A stretch of 64,000 nt of DNA, taken from contig PAMQ01000007.1 in assembly GCA_002707365.1 (NCBI GenBank), positions 176,341 through 240,340 of the forward strand, written 5' to 3'. The stretch comes from Trueperaceae bacterium. GTDB lineage: Bacteria > Deinococcota > Deinococci > Deinococcales > Trueperaceae. Below are positions 7,625-16,220 of the stretch, piece after piece; within the stretch, counting starts at the first letter, position 1; each line of letters opens with the position of its first letter. The position numbers and the translations under genes were made by a program. The notes under the pieces are model-generated. The model worked only from the letters and a program-made list of their open reading frames with translations, made no database searches and had not been told where the DNA came from.

Positions 7625-9925
7625 TTATAACCTTAGATGTGCCACTGTCACCCCGTGTCCACCCTCATACGGGATCGCGTCTTCAAAACTTTTTACCCGC
7701 TTCTCCGATTTTAGGTACTTACGGACCGCCTCTCGCAAGGAACCTGTTCCTTTTCCATGTAAAATTCTAATGCGATCAACCTTTAGGTAGTAGGCCTCTA
7801 AAATAAAATCGCGGACTTTCTCGAGGGCAGGTTCCACCCGTTCCCCTCTAATGTTTAATTCGCTAATTGGTTTCCCGAAATCTAAGACGGTATCAGCGCT
7901 TGCCTTCGGCGCTTCACGTTCGATTGGGCTAACGTCAACTACATCAACCGTGACCTTTATTAACCCTAGCTGAATTATAAGTTGATCACCACGAATTTCC
8001 AAGATCGACCCCTGCGCATCATATGGTTTTACATGAACCCTGCTTCCTAGTGCTAGTTCTCTTGTTGCGATAGGGGCCTTAATATTCTTTGTAGAATCGG
8101 TCCGTACTTTGTTGCTGCGACGGAGATCCCTAAGAGCCTCGAGGGCCCTACCTCGGTTATCTTTATTCGTTGTAGCAGTCTTACGTAAGGCTTTTGCCTG
8201 TTGCATCGTTTCCTTTAGCATCTTGTCGGCTCTTTTGGTTGCAGCTGTTAGAACTTTAGCTTCCTGAGCTCTTAGGCTCTCGATTTTACTCCGGAGAATT
8301 TCGGCTTCCTTACGAGCCTGGTCACGAACTGCGCGTGCCTCGCTTATGTCTAGTTGGAGATCAGCCTGCTGGCCCTCAAGTTCTTTTAGTAATACCTCGA
8401 GACGCTCGCCGTCAGGACCCAATATCTCTGCAGCTCTCTCCAAAAGTTCGACAGAGATCCCTAAGCGCTCTGCAATAGACAACGCATATGACCTCCCTGG
8501 CTGCCCGATAACTAAATGGTAAGTAGGTTGCAAACGATTCACGTCAAAATTCATTGCCGCGTTAATTGCTCCCGAAGCCTCTGAAGCAAACACCTTGATC
8601 GGTGCCAGATGGGTCGTAATTAAGCCTCGCGCTCCGCTGTCGAGGATTTGTTCTAGGATGCTTTGCGACAAAGCAGCGCCCTCGGACGGGTCCGTACCAG
8701 ACCCTAATTCGTCGATCAATACTAAAACTTTATTGTCCGCTCTATCTAGAATTTCCTTAAGATTAGTTAGGTGACCAGCATAGGTGCTTAGGCTAGCTTC
8801 GATGCTTTGTTCGTCTCCTATATCCATGAGGATTTGATCTAGGTTGCCGAGCTCTGGCACTGGGGTCACTTTAGCAGCCACGAACAACCCCGAATGGGCC
8901 ATAACTGCCGCCAATCCAAGAGCCTTCAATAACACCGTTTTACCTCCGGCATTTGGTCCAGTTAGGATCAGGAAACGGAGTTCTTCATTTAGACTGATTG
9001 AATTAGCTACGCAATCTTCTACGAGAGGGTGCCGTAATCCATCAAGCCTAAATCGGGACTCATCATTCAGACTTGGGCGAACAAGATCCCAATCGCCTAC
9101 CAAACGGGCTGAGGCGTTTATGAAATCAAGTTCAGCTAAAATCTTGAGGCTCTCGTCTATCGCCGGGTCCAATGCAAGCTGCTGCGATAGATCCAGAAGG
9201 ATTCGCCTCTCCTCATCACGCTCCTCAAATTCCAATAAAGCTAAATCGTTGGCCATTGGCACTATCGATGCAGGCTCAATAAAGACTGTGGATCCAGAAT
9301 CACTAAGGTCCAAGACTATACCTGGTACGTGGGATTGAGAACTGGACTTCACCGGAATCACATAGCGTCCTCGTCGAAGCGTGATAATCGCATCTTGAAT
9401 ATGCGAGCTGTAGGTTGATAGGAGGCTCTGTAGTCGTTGTTTGATCAAATCACGCAAGGGATTAAGTCTCTGGCGAATATCCCTAATTTTCGGGGTTGCA
9501 TTATCACTTACCTTTCCTTCGCGCGTTAGCATCTCACCGACAAGTTTTAGTGGTCCATCAAACGTTTCTAGTCGAATCACTAGTTCGGCCAAGGAAGTCC
9601 TTTCGGAAGCAAGGATGCTTCGCCGAATAGTTCCAGCAGCCGCCATTGTGTAACTCACCTCTAAAATCTCGGGGCCATCAAGCACACCCCCATCTACAAC
9701 CCTGCTTATGAGAGGTCGAATATCGCTCACTCCGCCAAGTGAGATCGGTTCACCTGTGACTACCTCTTCTATCTGATCCAGCGCCTTCTCAATCCCGCGG
9801 TGGTCTTTTAAGGGTGCTAGCTTAAGCGCACGTTCTCTCCCTCGGAAAGTCGAAGTGCGATTGGACAATGCCTCCTGAACACGGGAAAACCCGAGTTTAT
9901 CTAGGTCAAGGCGGGTAATTTTCAC
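7625..9925 (-). CDS. mutS2: Endonuclease MutS2 (MutS-type ATPase with Smr nuclease domain)
   Basis: 766 aa. The N-terminal part matches MutS domains III/IV (LDKLGFSRVQEALSN at the start, GRYVIPVKSS near 185). The ABC-type ATPase follows: Walker A GPNAGGKT near residue 325, Walker B VLVLIDELGSGTDPSEGAAL near 400. A long charged coiled coil covers about 500-610. The C-terminal Smr domain has LNIRGERVEPAL and the HGKGTGSLREAV motif of its nuclease. MutS2 acts on branched DNA and on collided ribosomes rather than on mismatches. Start GTG 9925 has TATACT 9 nt upstream and no ribosome site. Full length, no defects seen. Confidence 0.97.
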   Translation of the reverse strand: MKITRLDLDKLGFSRVQEALSNRTSTFRGRERALKLAPLKDHRGIEKALDQIEEVVTGEPISLGGVSDIRPLISRVVDGGVLDGPEILEVSYTMAAAGTIRRSILASERTSLAELVIRLETFDGPLKLVGEMLTREGKVSDNATPKIRDIRQRLNPLRDLIKQRLQSLLSTYSSHIQDAIITLRRGRYVIPVKSSSQSHVPGIVLDLSDSGSTVFIEPASIVPMANDLALLEFEERDEERRILLDLSQQLALDPAIDESLKILAELDFINASARLVGDWDLVRPSLNDESRFRLDGLRHPLVEDCVANSISLNEELRFLILTGPNAGGKTVLLKALGLAAVMAHSGLFVAAKVTPVPELGNLDQILMDIGDEQSIEASLSTYAGHLTNLKEILDRADNKVLVLIDELGSGTDPSEGAALSQSILEQILDSGARGLITTHLAPIKVFASEASGAINAAMNFDVNRLQPTYHLVIGQPGRSYALSIAERLGISVELLERAAEILGPDGERLEVLLKELEGQQADLQLDISEARAVRDQARKEAEILRSKIESLRAQEAKVLTAATKRADKMLKETMQQAKALRKTATTNKDNRGRALEALRDLRRSNKVRTDSTKNIKAPIATRELALGSRVHVKPYDAQGSILEIRGDQLIIQLGLIKVTVDVVDVSPIEREAPKASADTVLDFGKPISELNIRGERVEPALEKVRDFILEAYYLKVDRIRILHGKGTGSLREAVRKYLKSEKRVKSFEDAIPYEGGHGVTVAHLRL

Positions 9926-10225
9926 AGCCGCATCAGTATACGTTGAATGAGCTTAAGCTCAGTGCGAAGTATTTGCCCAACCAACAATGACATTGGAAAA
10001 ACAAAGTTTTTTGAGAGGTCCGATATAAATATCCCTGAAGTTAGCATTATGTCCTACAAAAATGTCATTAATTATAGAGGTTCCCACCTGACCCAGCTTT
10101 CAGAAGATAGAATCTCGTAATTAGATATTATTTGTTGTTAGTTTCTCCTCAACATTATTTAATTTTGGCCGGGAGACCTCATGTAAATCGGCCTCGCCCC
10201 CCTGAGGGCAGAAGAACGAATCACT
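9926..10225. other. Intergenic region between mutS2 and the DUF2227-like gene
   Basis: About 300 bases without a supported gene. It carries the short mutS2 upstream region and the 3' flank of the neighbouring minus-strand gene. No long hairpin or RNA gene was recognised. Confidence 0.4.
9935..9940 (-). promoter_or_regulatory. Leaderless -10 box TATACT of mutS2
   Basis: On the minus strand TATACT ends 9 nt before the GTG at 9925; no ribosome site is present. Confidence 0.5.
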
Positions 10226-10762
10226 TTAAGGCCTGATACCATCAGCCAATAAGTGCAACCACTGACTCAGGAAATAACCACTCAAAGCCCCTAAAGAAAG
10301 TAGTTCCCAGGATTGACTTAATCGACCAGCTATTCGTAACTCAAAGCCAAAGTAAGACGTGAGTGCCATAACAATGACAATAAAAACGCTTGTTATAAGG
10401 CCCATATAGAGGAGTCGCGTCAAGGGACCTACGACCCAACTGTGCGATAAACCGCGGTGCCTAAACAGCTTCCCATAAGGCACCCAAAGCAGTCCAAGTA
10501 TGCCCCAATGACTTTTAGCTCGCACAGAATTCTTGGCTAGGTCTAGATCAGGCGTGACAAGAAAGGTCCCTACTAAATAACTTAATAAGAAACCTGTTCT
10601 GGCTGCCCTAGGTAACGCATCGTCCAAACTATGGGCTTGGCCCAATAATCTTGCAATAAAATAAGCCGTAATAAGGAAACCAAGCGCTACTAGGTTGACG
10701 TTTTCGTGAATACGTCCACTTGCCACGGGCTTATCATAAGCAATTTGATTAGCAAACCTCAA
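10226..10762 (-). CDS. DUF2227-like membrane protein (putative metal-binding)
   Basis: 178 aa with about four membrane segments (residues 25-42, 55-68, 112-135, 152-168). The family-type motif FRHRGLSHSWVVGPLTRLLY sits near residue 100. A His-rich N-terminus (SGRIHENVNL), PDLDLAKNS and a C-terminal HLLADGI segment supply the conserved His/Asp residues that gave the family its putative metal-binding label. Function is unknown; related proteins share features with membrane-bound metal-dependent hydrolases of the YdjM type. The start is TTG 10762, 5 nt after a TACCTT box, so probably leaderless. It is divergent from uvrA. Confidence 0.8.
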   Translation of the reverse strand: MRFANQIAYDKPVASGRIHENVNLVALGFLITAYFIARLLGQAHSLDDALPRAARTGFLLSYLVGTFLVTPDLDLAKNSVRAKSHWGILGLLWVPYGKLFRHRGLSHSWVVGPLTRLLYMGLITSVFIVIVMALTSYFGFELRIAGRLSQSWELLSLGALSGYFLSQWLHLLADGIRP

Positions 10763-10777
10763 TAATTAAGGTATACT
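10749..10777 (+). promoter_or_regulatory. uvrA promoter, overlapping a divergent leaderless -10
   Basis: On the plus strand TTAGCA (10749-10754), a 17-nt spacer and TATACT (10772-10777) form a sigma-70-type promoter for uvrA. On the minus strand TACCTT (10773-10768) lies 5 nt before TTG 10762. The two -10 boxes overlap across the palindrome GTATAC, so polymerase can occupy only one at a time. Confidence 0.6.
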
Positions 10778-10811
10778 TGTTTGTGGAGATGCCAGGAGAC
10801 TAAAGGTACTT

Positions 10812-13694
10812 ATGACCGAATCGCACCTCACCGTCCGAGGCGCTAAACACCACAACTTGAAAAATATAGATGTGAACATCCCTCGTGATGCCCTTACTGT
10901 TATCACTGGGGTATCTGGTTCCGGAAAATCCAGCCTTGCCTTTGACACTATTTACGCAGAAGGCCAGCGACGTTATGTGGAAAGCCTTTCAACCTATGCC
11001 AGACAGTTTCTCGGACAAATGGAGAAACCCAAGGTGGACCAAATCATCGGCCTCTCCCCGGCCATCGCAATCCAACAGAAAACAGTCAGCAAAAACCCAC
11101 GGTCAACTGTGGCAACCGTAACCGAAGTAATGGATTACCTTCGGGTCTTGTATGCCAATGTCGGCCACCCTCACTGTCCCAATTGTGGCCGTAAAGCATT
11201 AGGTCAAAGCGCTGAACAGATTAGCGAACAACTTGCGAATATGAATTCTGGGACTGAAATACAGCTTCTTGCTCCGGTAGTGCGTAACAGGAAAGGGACT
11301 CACGTCGATGTTTTAAACACCGCTCTAGCTAATGGCTTTACTCGAGTTCGGATAAACGGAGGTGAATTCAGGCTTGACGAAGATCCCGGACTCGATAAGA
11401 AGAAAAGACATACGATCGAAATAATCGTTGACCGCCTGAAAATACCTGACGAAAAACACAATGGCTTTCTCTCTAGGTTGACCGAATCCGTCGAGACAAC
11501 CTTGCGAACAGCTGATGGACTCCTCGTAGCCGATCTTGGCCATGAAGAGCTCCTGCTGTCTGAACATAATGCTTGCCCTCATTGCAACTACTCATTCCCC
11601 ACACTGTCAACCCAAACATTTAGTTTTAACAGCCCTCTGGGGATGTGTGAACAGTGTCAAGGATTAGGAACCGAAATGAATGTAGACCCAGATCTGATCG
11701 TAGAGGACCCGACACTAACTATCAATGAAGGGGCAATTCTCTTTCACGGGGTAGTTGAAAATAAATCAGGACGGCGAGTGTCTGCTTTGCAGGCTGTCTG
11801 TAATCATTATGATTTCGACCTAGACACCCCTTGGAACAAAATACCGAAAGAAGGGAGGGAGGCTTTATTCTATGGCTCTCAAGGCAAGGCAGTCCGATTT
11901 TCGTATCAAACAAGTAAGGGCCGTAAGCGACAAGGACGTCGGTCACTCAGTGGCATTATTCCTAGTATCGAACGTGGATACCGCAAAACCAGCTCGGATA
12001 ATACCAGGCGTTGGTACGAGGGGTTCATGCGCGAGCTTCCGTGTCCAGAATGCAATGGCGAGCGCCTTAGGCCCGAGGCGCGGGCAGTTACTGTCGGGGG
12101 GCAAACGCTCCCAGAGATTAGTAGGTACTCCATCGGTGAAGCCTATACCTGGGTCAATAAGCTTTTGAATCGACTTGACAAGGTTGAGAAAGAAATAGTT
12201 GAAGGAGTAATTAAAGAAATAAGAGAGCGTTTAAAGTTCATGCTTAACGTTGGACTCCACTATCTCACGCTCGACCGTCGATCAGCCACTTTATCTGGTG
12301 GCGAAGGCCAACGCATTCGCTTGGCCAGCCAAATCGGGAGCGGCCTTATGGGCGTAGTTTACATTCTTGATGAACCTTCAATAGGGTTACACGCCCGGGA
12401 TAACGAGTCGTTAATCGAAACTCTATTAAGCCTACGAAACATGGGCAACACTGTTCTTGTTGTTGAGCATGATGAAGAAACTATGCGTGCTGCCGACTGG
12501 ATCGTCGACCTGGGACCTGGCGCTGGTGGTCATGGAGGAGAGCTAGTTGCAGAGGGCCCGATAGAAATCATTGCTACGTCCGACTCATTAACCGGTTGTT
12601 ATTTGAGCGGCAAAGAGAGTATTGCCCCACCGAATGATGTTCCCCGGAATAGCTATAAGAAGCTGGTATTACTTGGGGCGAAATTGAACAACCTCAAGAA
12701 TTTAAATGTTTCTTTCCCGTTAGAAACGTTGACATGCGTTACAGGAGTTTCTGGCAGTGGAAAGTCAAGCCTTGTTACAGGAACGCTCTATCCAATCCTC
12801 GCTCGACAGCTTATGGGTAGCCGGGTGAAACCTGGCCCATACAAATCTATCAAAGGCGCAGAATACATCGATAAAGTTATTAAGATGACCCAGGATCCGA
12901 TTGGCAGGACGCCTCGCTCCAACCCAGTTACTTATACAGGGGTGTTCGATGAGATCCGTCGGTTATTTGCACTAACGCCTGAATCCAAGAAACGAGGTTA
13001 CAACCCCGGTCGTTTTAGTTTCAATGTAAAAGGGGGTCGGTGCGAGGCGTGCGGCGGTCACGGCCTAAATCGTATCGAACTCCATTTCCTCGCAGATGTG
13101 TGGATCCCGTGTCAGGAGTGTAACGGACGACGATATAACCGAGAGACACTCTCTGTAACCTACAGAAAAAAGACCATCGCTGACGTCCTGGAAATGGAAG
13201 TTAACGAAGCTCAAGAGTTCTTTAAGAATCACACTAAGATCAGAAGGGTACTGGGTACACTGAAAGACGTGGGCCTAGGTTACTTAAAGCTAGGCCAAAG
13301 CGCGACGACGCTCTCAGGAGGAGAAGCCCAACGAATCAAATTAGCAAAAGAACTAGGGAAGAAATCAACAGGCAAAACCCTATATATTCTTGACGAACCA
13401 ACCACAGGCCTACATTTCGCTGACATCAAAAGACTTCTTGATGTACTGCATCGCCTCGTTGACCGCGGAAATACGGTTGTGGTAATTGAGCATAATCTCG
13501 ATGTGATTAAGACCGCCGACTGGGTTATAGATCTTGGGCCTGAAGGCGGAAAAGCGGGAGGGACAATTGTCGCTGAGAGCACTCCTCCTACTCTTGCTTC
13601 GTCTGCAGAATATAGCCAAACCGGCCATTTCCTGCAACAACTATTGAAACGGAATCCACAGTTTCAAGTTCTCACCAAAACCAAGGTTGTCTGA
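10812..13694 (+). CDS. uvrA: Excinuclease ABC subunit A
   Basis: 960 aa, the DNA-damage-recognition ATPase of nucleotide excision repair. It has two ABC ATPase modules: Walker A GVSGSGKSSLAFDTIYAEG near residue 35 and GVSGSGKSSLVTGTLYP near 650; signature motifs LSGGEGQRIRLA near 495 and LSGGEAQRIKLA near 835; Walker B ILDEPSIGLH and ILDEPTTGLH. Three zinc-binding Cys clusters are visible: CPNCG near 120, CPHCNYSFP near 255, and CEACGGHG...CQEC near 755-780. The ATG at 10812 follows a weak AGGAG. Complete and apparently functional. UvrC is 42 kb away and UvrB is not in the window. Confidence 0.99.
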   Translation: MTESHLTVRGAKHHNLKNIDVNIPRDALTVITGVSGSGKSSLAFDTIYAEGQRRYVESLSTYARQFLGQMEKPKVDQIIGLSPAIAIQQKTVSKNPRSTVATVTEVMDYLRVLYANVGHPHCPNCGRKALGQSAEQISEQLANMNSGTEIQLLAPVVRNRKGTHVDVLNTALANGFTRVRINGGEFRLDEDPGLDKKKRHTIEIIVDRLKIPDEKHNGFLSRLTESVETTLRTADGLLVADLGHEELLLSEHNACPHCNYSFPTLSTQTFSFNSPLGMCEQCQGLGTEMNVDPDLIVEDPTLTINEGAILFHGVVENKSGRRVSALQAVCNHYDFDLDTPWNKIPKEGREALFYGSQGKAVRFSYQTSKGRKRQGRRSLSGIIPSIERGYRKTSSDNTRRWYEGFMRELPCPECNGERLRPEARAVTVGGQTLPEISRYSIGEAYTWVNKLLNRLDKVEKEIVEGVIKEIRERLKFMLNVGLHYLTLDRRSATLSGGEGQRIRLASQIGSGLMGVVYILDEPSIGLHARDNESLIETLLSLRNMGNTVLVVEHDEETMRAADWIVDLGPGAGGHGGELVAEGPIEIIATSDSLTGCYLSGKESIAPPNDVPRNSYKKLVLLGAKLNNLKNLNVSFPLETLTCVTGVSGSGKSSLVTGTLYPILARQLMGSRVKPGPYKSIKGAEYIDKVIKMTQDPIGRTPRSNPVTYTGVFDEIRRLFALTPESKKRGYNPGRFSFNVKGGRCEACGGHGLNRIELHFLADVWIPCQECNGRRYNRETLSVTYRKKTIADVLEMEVNEAQEFFKNHTKIRRVLGTLKDVGLGYLKLGQSATTLSGGEAQRIKLAKELGKKSTGKTLYILDEPTTGLHFADIKRLLDVLHRLVDRGNTVVVIEHNLDVIKTADWVIDLGPEGGKAGGTIVAESTPPTLASSAEYSQTGHFLQQLLKRNPQFQVLTKTKVV

Positions 13695-13815
13695 ACACTT
13701 TAGCGGGTCACAGATGATTAGACAGATCCCACGCAAAGTAGTACACATTAAAGGGAAGAGCCGATACACGTCGAACCCTGGTTGGTATAGTTTCTATTGT
13801 AAGCACCTTTGCGTG

Positions 13816-13890
13816 CTAACTATTTGAAGCAAATAGTTAGGAACATCCAGGGCATTTGACAAGAAGTCATTATTCGATCGCAATAATGAC
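13816..13890. terminator. Two consecutive hairpins downstream of uvrA
   Basis: The first stem (13816-13826 with 13830-13840) is an 11-bp perfect repeat around a 3-nt AAG loop. The second (13866-13874 with 13882-13890) is 9 bp around CGATCGC. Neither is followed by a T-run. They probably end the uvrA transcript before the SDR gene. Confidence 0.5.
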
Positions 13891-13948
13891 GAACTGAACA
13901 GAATCAGGTACCTTAATCTAAGATAATGAAAAACGATTGGAAGGAATT

Positions 13949-14722
13949 ATGCTACCAGGGATCAATTTATTCAAACTTGAAGGTCGCTCGGCGCTAATCA
14001 CTGGTGGAACCAAAGGCCTCGGGCGCGCAATGGCTGAGGGACTAGCTTCATCTGGCGCCGATGTCATGATAACTAGTCGGAACTCTGAAGAGGCGGCACG
14101 TGTGGCTTCCGAAATCTCCGCAACCTACGGAACCCGAACCGTTGGTATCCAGGGTGATGTCTCCTCGCCTAAAGAAGTTGACGCAACTATTAAAAAAACG
14201 ATAGCTGACTTCGGTAAATTGGATATCCTTATTAATAATGCAGGAATCAACATCCGTGGACCTATTGAAGATCTCTCTTACGAAACTTTCAGGGCTGTCC
14301 AGCAAGTAAATGTAGACGGAGTTTGGCTCACTGCCCGATCAGCTATTCCTCATATGAAGCGCGCAGGTTATGGGAGAATAATTAACGTAGCAAGTACACT
14401 TGGCGTTGTTGGACTCGACGGGCGCACCCCCTATGCTTCAAGCAAGGGTGCTGTAGTTCAACTCACTCGCACGCTTGGGCTTGAACTAGCATCCTTTGGG
14501 GTTACCTGTAACGCGATATGTCCAGGTCCCTTTCTAACCCAACTGAATGAGCCGATAGCAAATACAGAGGACGGTCGACGAATCGTAGAAGATCTGGTAC
14601 CTCTTACTCGATGGGGACGAATGGAAGAGATCCAAGGGGCTGCAATATTCCTTGCCAGCGACGCTTCTAGCTATATGACCGGGAGCTTAGTAACAGTTGA
14701 CGGTGGTTGGACCGCCCGATAA
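13949..14722 (+). CDS. Short-chain dehydrogenase/reductase (SDR family)
   Basis: 257 aa classical SDR that uses NAD(P)H on a hydroxyl or keto substrate. The Rossmann motif TGGTKGLGRAMAEGL is near residue 18, NNAGINIRG near 95, catalytic Ser in VASTLGVVGL near 145, and YASSKGAVVQLTR holds the Tyr-x-x-x-Lys pair near 158. The C-terminus (YMTGSLVTVDGGWTAR) is typical. Gluconate-5-dehydrogenase-like and 3-oxoacyl-ACP-reductase-like members share this pattern, so the substrate is open. Start ATG 13949 has GGAAGGA just upstream; an in-frame TTG at 13937 is the alternative. Confidence 0.92.
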   Translation: MLPGINLFKLEGRSALITGGTKGLGRAMAEGLASSGADVMITSRNSEEAARVASEISATYGTRTVGIQGDVSSPKEVDATIKKTIADFGKLDILINNAGINIRGPIEDLSYETFRAVQQVNVDGVWLTARSAIPHMKRAGYGRIINVASTLGVVGLDGRTPYASSKGAVVQLTRTLGLELASFGVTCNAICPGPFLTQLNEPIANTEDGRRIVEDLVPLTRWGRMEEIQGAAIFLASDASSYMTGSLVTVDGGWTAR

Positions 14723-14828
14723 AAGTCGCTAAAGCAACCTTAAGTTGCAACAAAACTACATGGTTGTAAGTTCAATCAACTAACTTAAGTCTTATTGTGA
14801 AACCAACTCAGGTTTCAACAGTCAAACT

Positions 14829-14857
14829 TTGACAACACGTGTCGAGCGCGGTACCTT
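14829..14857 (+). promoter_or_regulatory. Promoter of the TPP riboswitch / thiB transcript
   Basis: TTGACA (14829-14834) and TACCTT (14852-14857) are 17 nt apart. The expected start near 14864 coincides with the beginning of the riboswitch fold. Confidence 0.75.
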
Positions 14858-14864
14858 CAGAGTA

Positions 14865-14968
14865 ATCACCAGGGGTGCCCAGGCTCTTGACTTCCACAGG
14901 ATAATTGAGCGGGCTGAGATCACACCCTCTAACCTGAACCCGTTCGTACGGGCGTAGGTAGTGTGTCA
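14865..14968 (+). ncRNA. TPP riboswitch (THI element)
   Basis: Contains the conserved thi-box pieces in order: AGGGGTGCCC (14870s), GGCTGAGATCACACCCT (from about 14912), AACCTGAACC, a small hairpin CCGTTCGTACGG, then GCGTAGGTAGTGTG. The CUGAGA core binds the pyrimidine of thiamine pyrophosphate, and the second arm binds the pyrophosphate through metal ions. The outer helix pairs CAC near 14867 with GTG near 14961. It lies in the leader of thiB, a thiamine-uptake gene, which fits its ligand exactly. Confidence 0.95.
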
Positions 14969-14987
14969 GCCATTAATTCGGCCCCGT

Positions 14988-15020
14988 CTTCCTTCCCTGG
15001 CGATTCGGAAAGGAAGTTTT
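14988..15020 (+). terminator. Expression-platform hairpin of the TPP riboswitch, overlapping the thiB ribosome site
   Basis: CTTCCTTCC (14988-14996) pairs with GGAAAGGAAG (15007-15016), one bulged A, and TTTT follows. The right arm contains AAGGAAG, the apparent Shine-Dalgarno of thiB, 5 nt before GTG 15022. The same hairpin could therefore stop transcription and hide the ribosome site when TPP is bound. Confidence 0.7.
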
Positions 15021-15021
15021 C

Positions 15022-16077
15022 GTGCGTTACATCCTCTTTCTACTAACTTTGCTTCTTTGTGAGGCGGTTACCTCCTCGCAAATTACCGTCTTAACTCACG
15101 ATTCATTTGCCGTCTCAGAAACCGTCTTAGAAGCTTTTACCAAACAGACCGGAATCAAAGTGGTATTCCTATCTGGCGGTGATGCTGGCACGGTAATTAA
15201 TCGCGCTATTTTGACTAAGGACAACCCTATAGCCGATCTTCTTTATGGTGTGGACAACAGCTTGTTAGGGCGAGCTACCAAAGTAAAGATATTTGAACCA
15301 TATCGGAGCTCCTATTTAAATACAGTACCAGAAGAACTATGGTTCGACCCAAACGGGTTCGTAACGCCAATCAATGTAGGTTACGTCTCTTTTAATCTGG
15401 ATATCAGCTTCTTCGAAAATGCCAGCCTCGAGCTCCCTAGAGACATTTCTGATCTCACTGAATCAGCTTATAGCGGCTTGACTGTAGTTGAAAATCCAGC
15501 AACTAGTAGTCCGGGGTTAGCTTTCCTCTTAACTACGATCGGCAAATTTGGTGAAACCAGTAGTTATGACTGGCTCGATTTCTGGAAAGAACTGCGGGAC
15601 AATGACGTCAGTGTGACAGAGGGTTGGAACGAGGCCTACTATGGTTCTTTTAGTCGCTACGGCGGCGACCGACCCATAGTGCTATCCTACGCTACCAGCC
15701 CCGCTGCAGAAGTAATATTCTCATCTCCGGTAGCCCAAGAAGCTCCAACCTCTAACTTGTTCTGCAAGGACTGCGTTTGGCGTCAAATCGAAGGCATCGG
15801 AATACTTGCTGGGACCACAAAGCAGAAAGAAGCCCGCATGTTCATAGATTTCATGTTGAACCCGATGTACCAGGCCGACATCCCCCTGAATATGTTTGTC
15901 TACCCTGCAATTGAAAATATCACCTTGCCTGAGGCCTTCAACCTATACGCCTCTTTACCTCGAAATTCAGACCTGGTTGTACTTTCCCCTAGTGAGATAG
16001 AGGCAAATCAAGAGCGCTGGTTATTGCAATGGACCCAAGTAGTGTTACAGGGTAGAGATCCCGAAGATGTCCGTTAA
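15022..16077 (+). CDS. thiB: Thiamine/TPP ABC transporter, periplasmic binding protein
   Basis: 351 aa receptor for thiamine, TMP and TPP. It has a Sec signal peptide (residues about 1-19, MRYILFLLTLLLC...). The mature part starts with the family strand ITVLTHDSFAVSE, followed by FTKQTGIKVVFLSGGDAGTVINRAIL and the IADLLYGVDNSLLGRA segment typical of ThiB. YATSPAAEV and the C-terminal NMFVYPA also match. The GTG start at 15022 is set by AAGGAAG and the riboswitch. Its permease (20839) and ATPase (23908) lie on the same strand but after foreign-looking insertions. Confidence 0.95.
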   Translation: MRYILFLLTLLLCEAVTSSQITVLTHDSFAVSETVLEAFTKQTGIKVVFLSGGDAGTVINRAILTKDNPIADLLYGVDNSLLGRATKVKIFEPYRSSYLNTVPEELWFDPNGFVTPINVGYVSFNLDISFFENASLELPRDISDLTESAYSGLTVVENPATSSPGLAFLLTTIGKFGETSSYDWLDFWKELRDNDVSVTEGWNEAYYGSFSRYGGDRPIVLSYATSPAAEVIFSSPVAQEAPTSNLFCKDCVWRQIEGIGILAGTTKQKEARMFIDFMLNPMYQADIPLNMFVYPAIENITLPEAFNLYASLPRNSDLVVLSPSEIEANQERWLLQWTQVVLQGRDPEDVR

Positions 16078-16220
16078 AGCTGTTGACAAAAACAATTAAT
16101 AGTCATTGGTTCAGACCTCGCGCCACTAGGTAATTTATTGATATTGCCAAAGATGTCCAGAAGAGGGCCTCAGTCGCATGAATCTTCTTACATCGGGTTC
16201 AAGATAGAGGCCGGTAGCTC

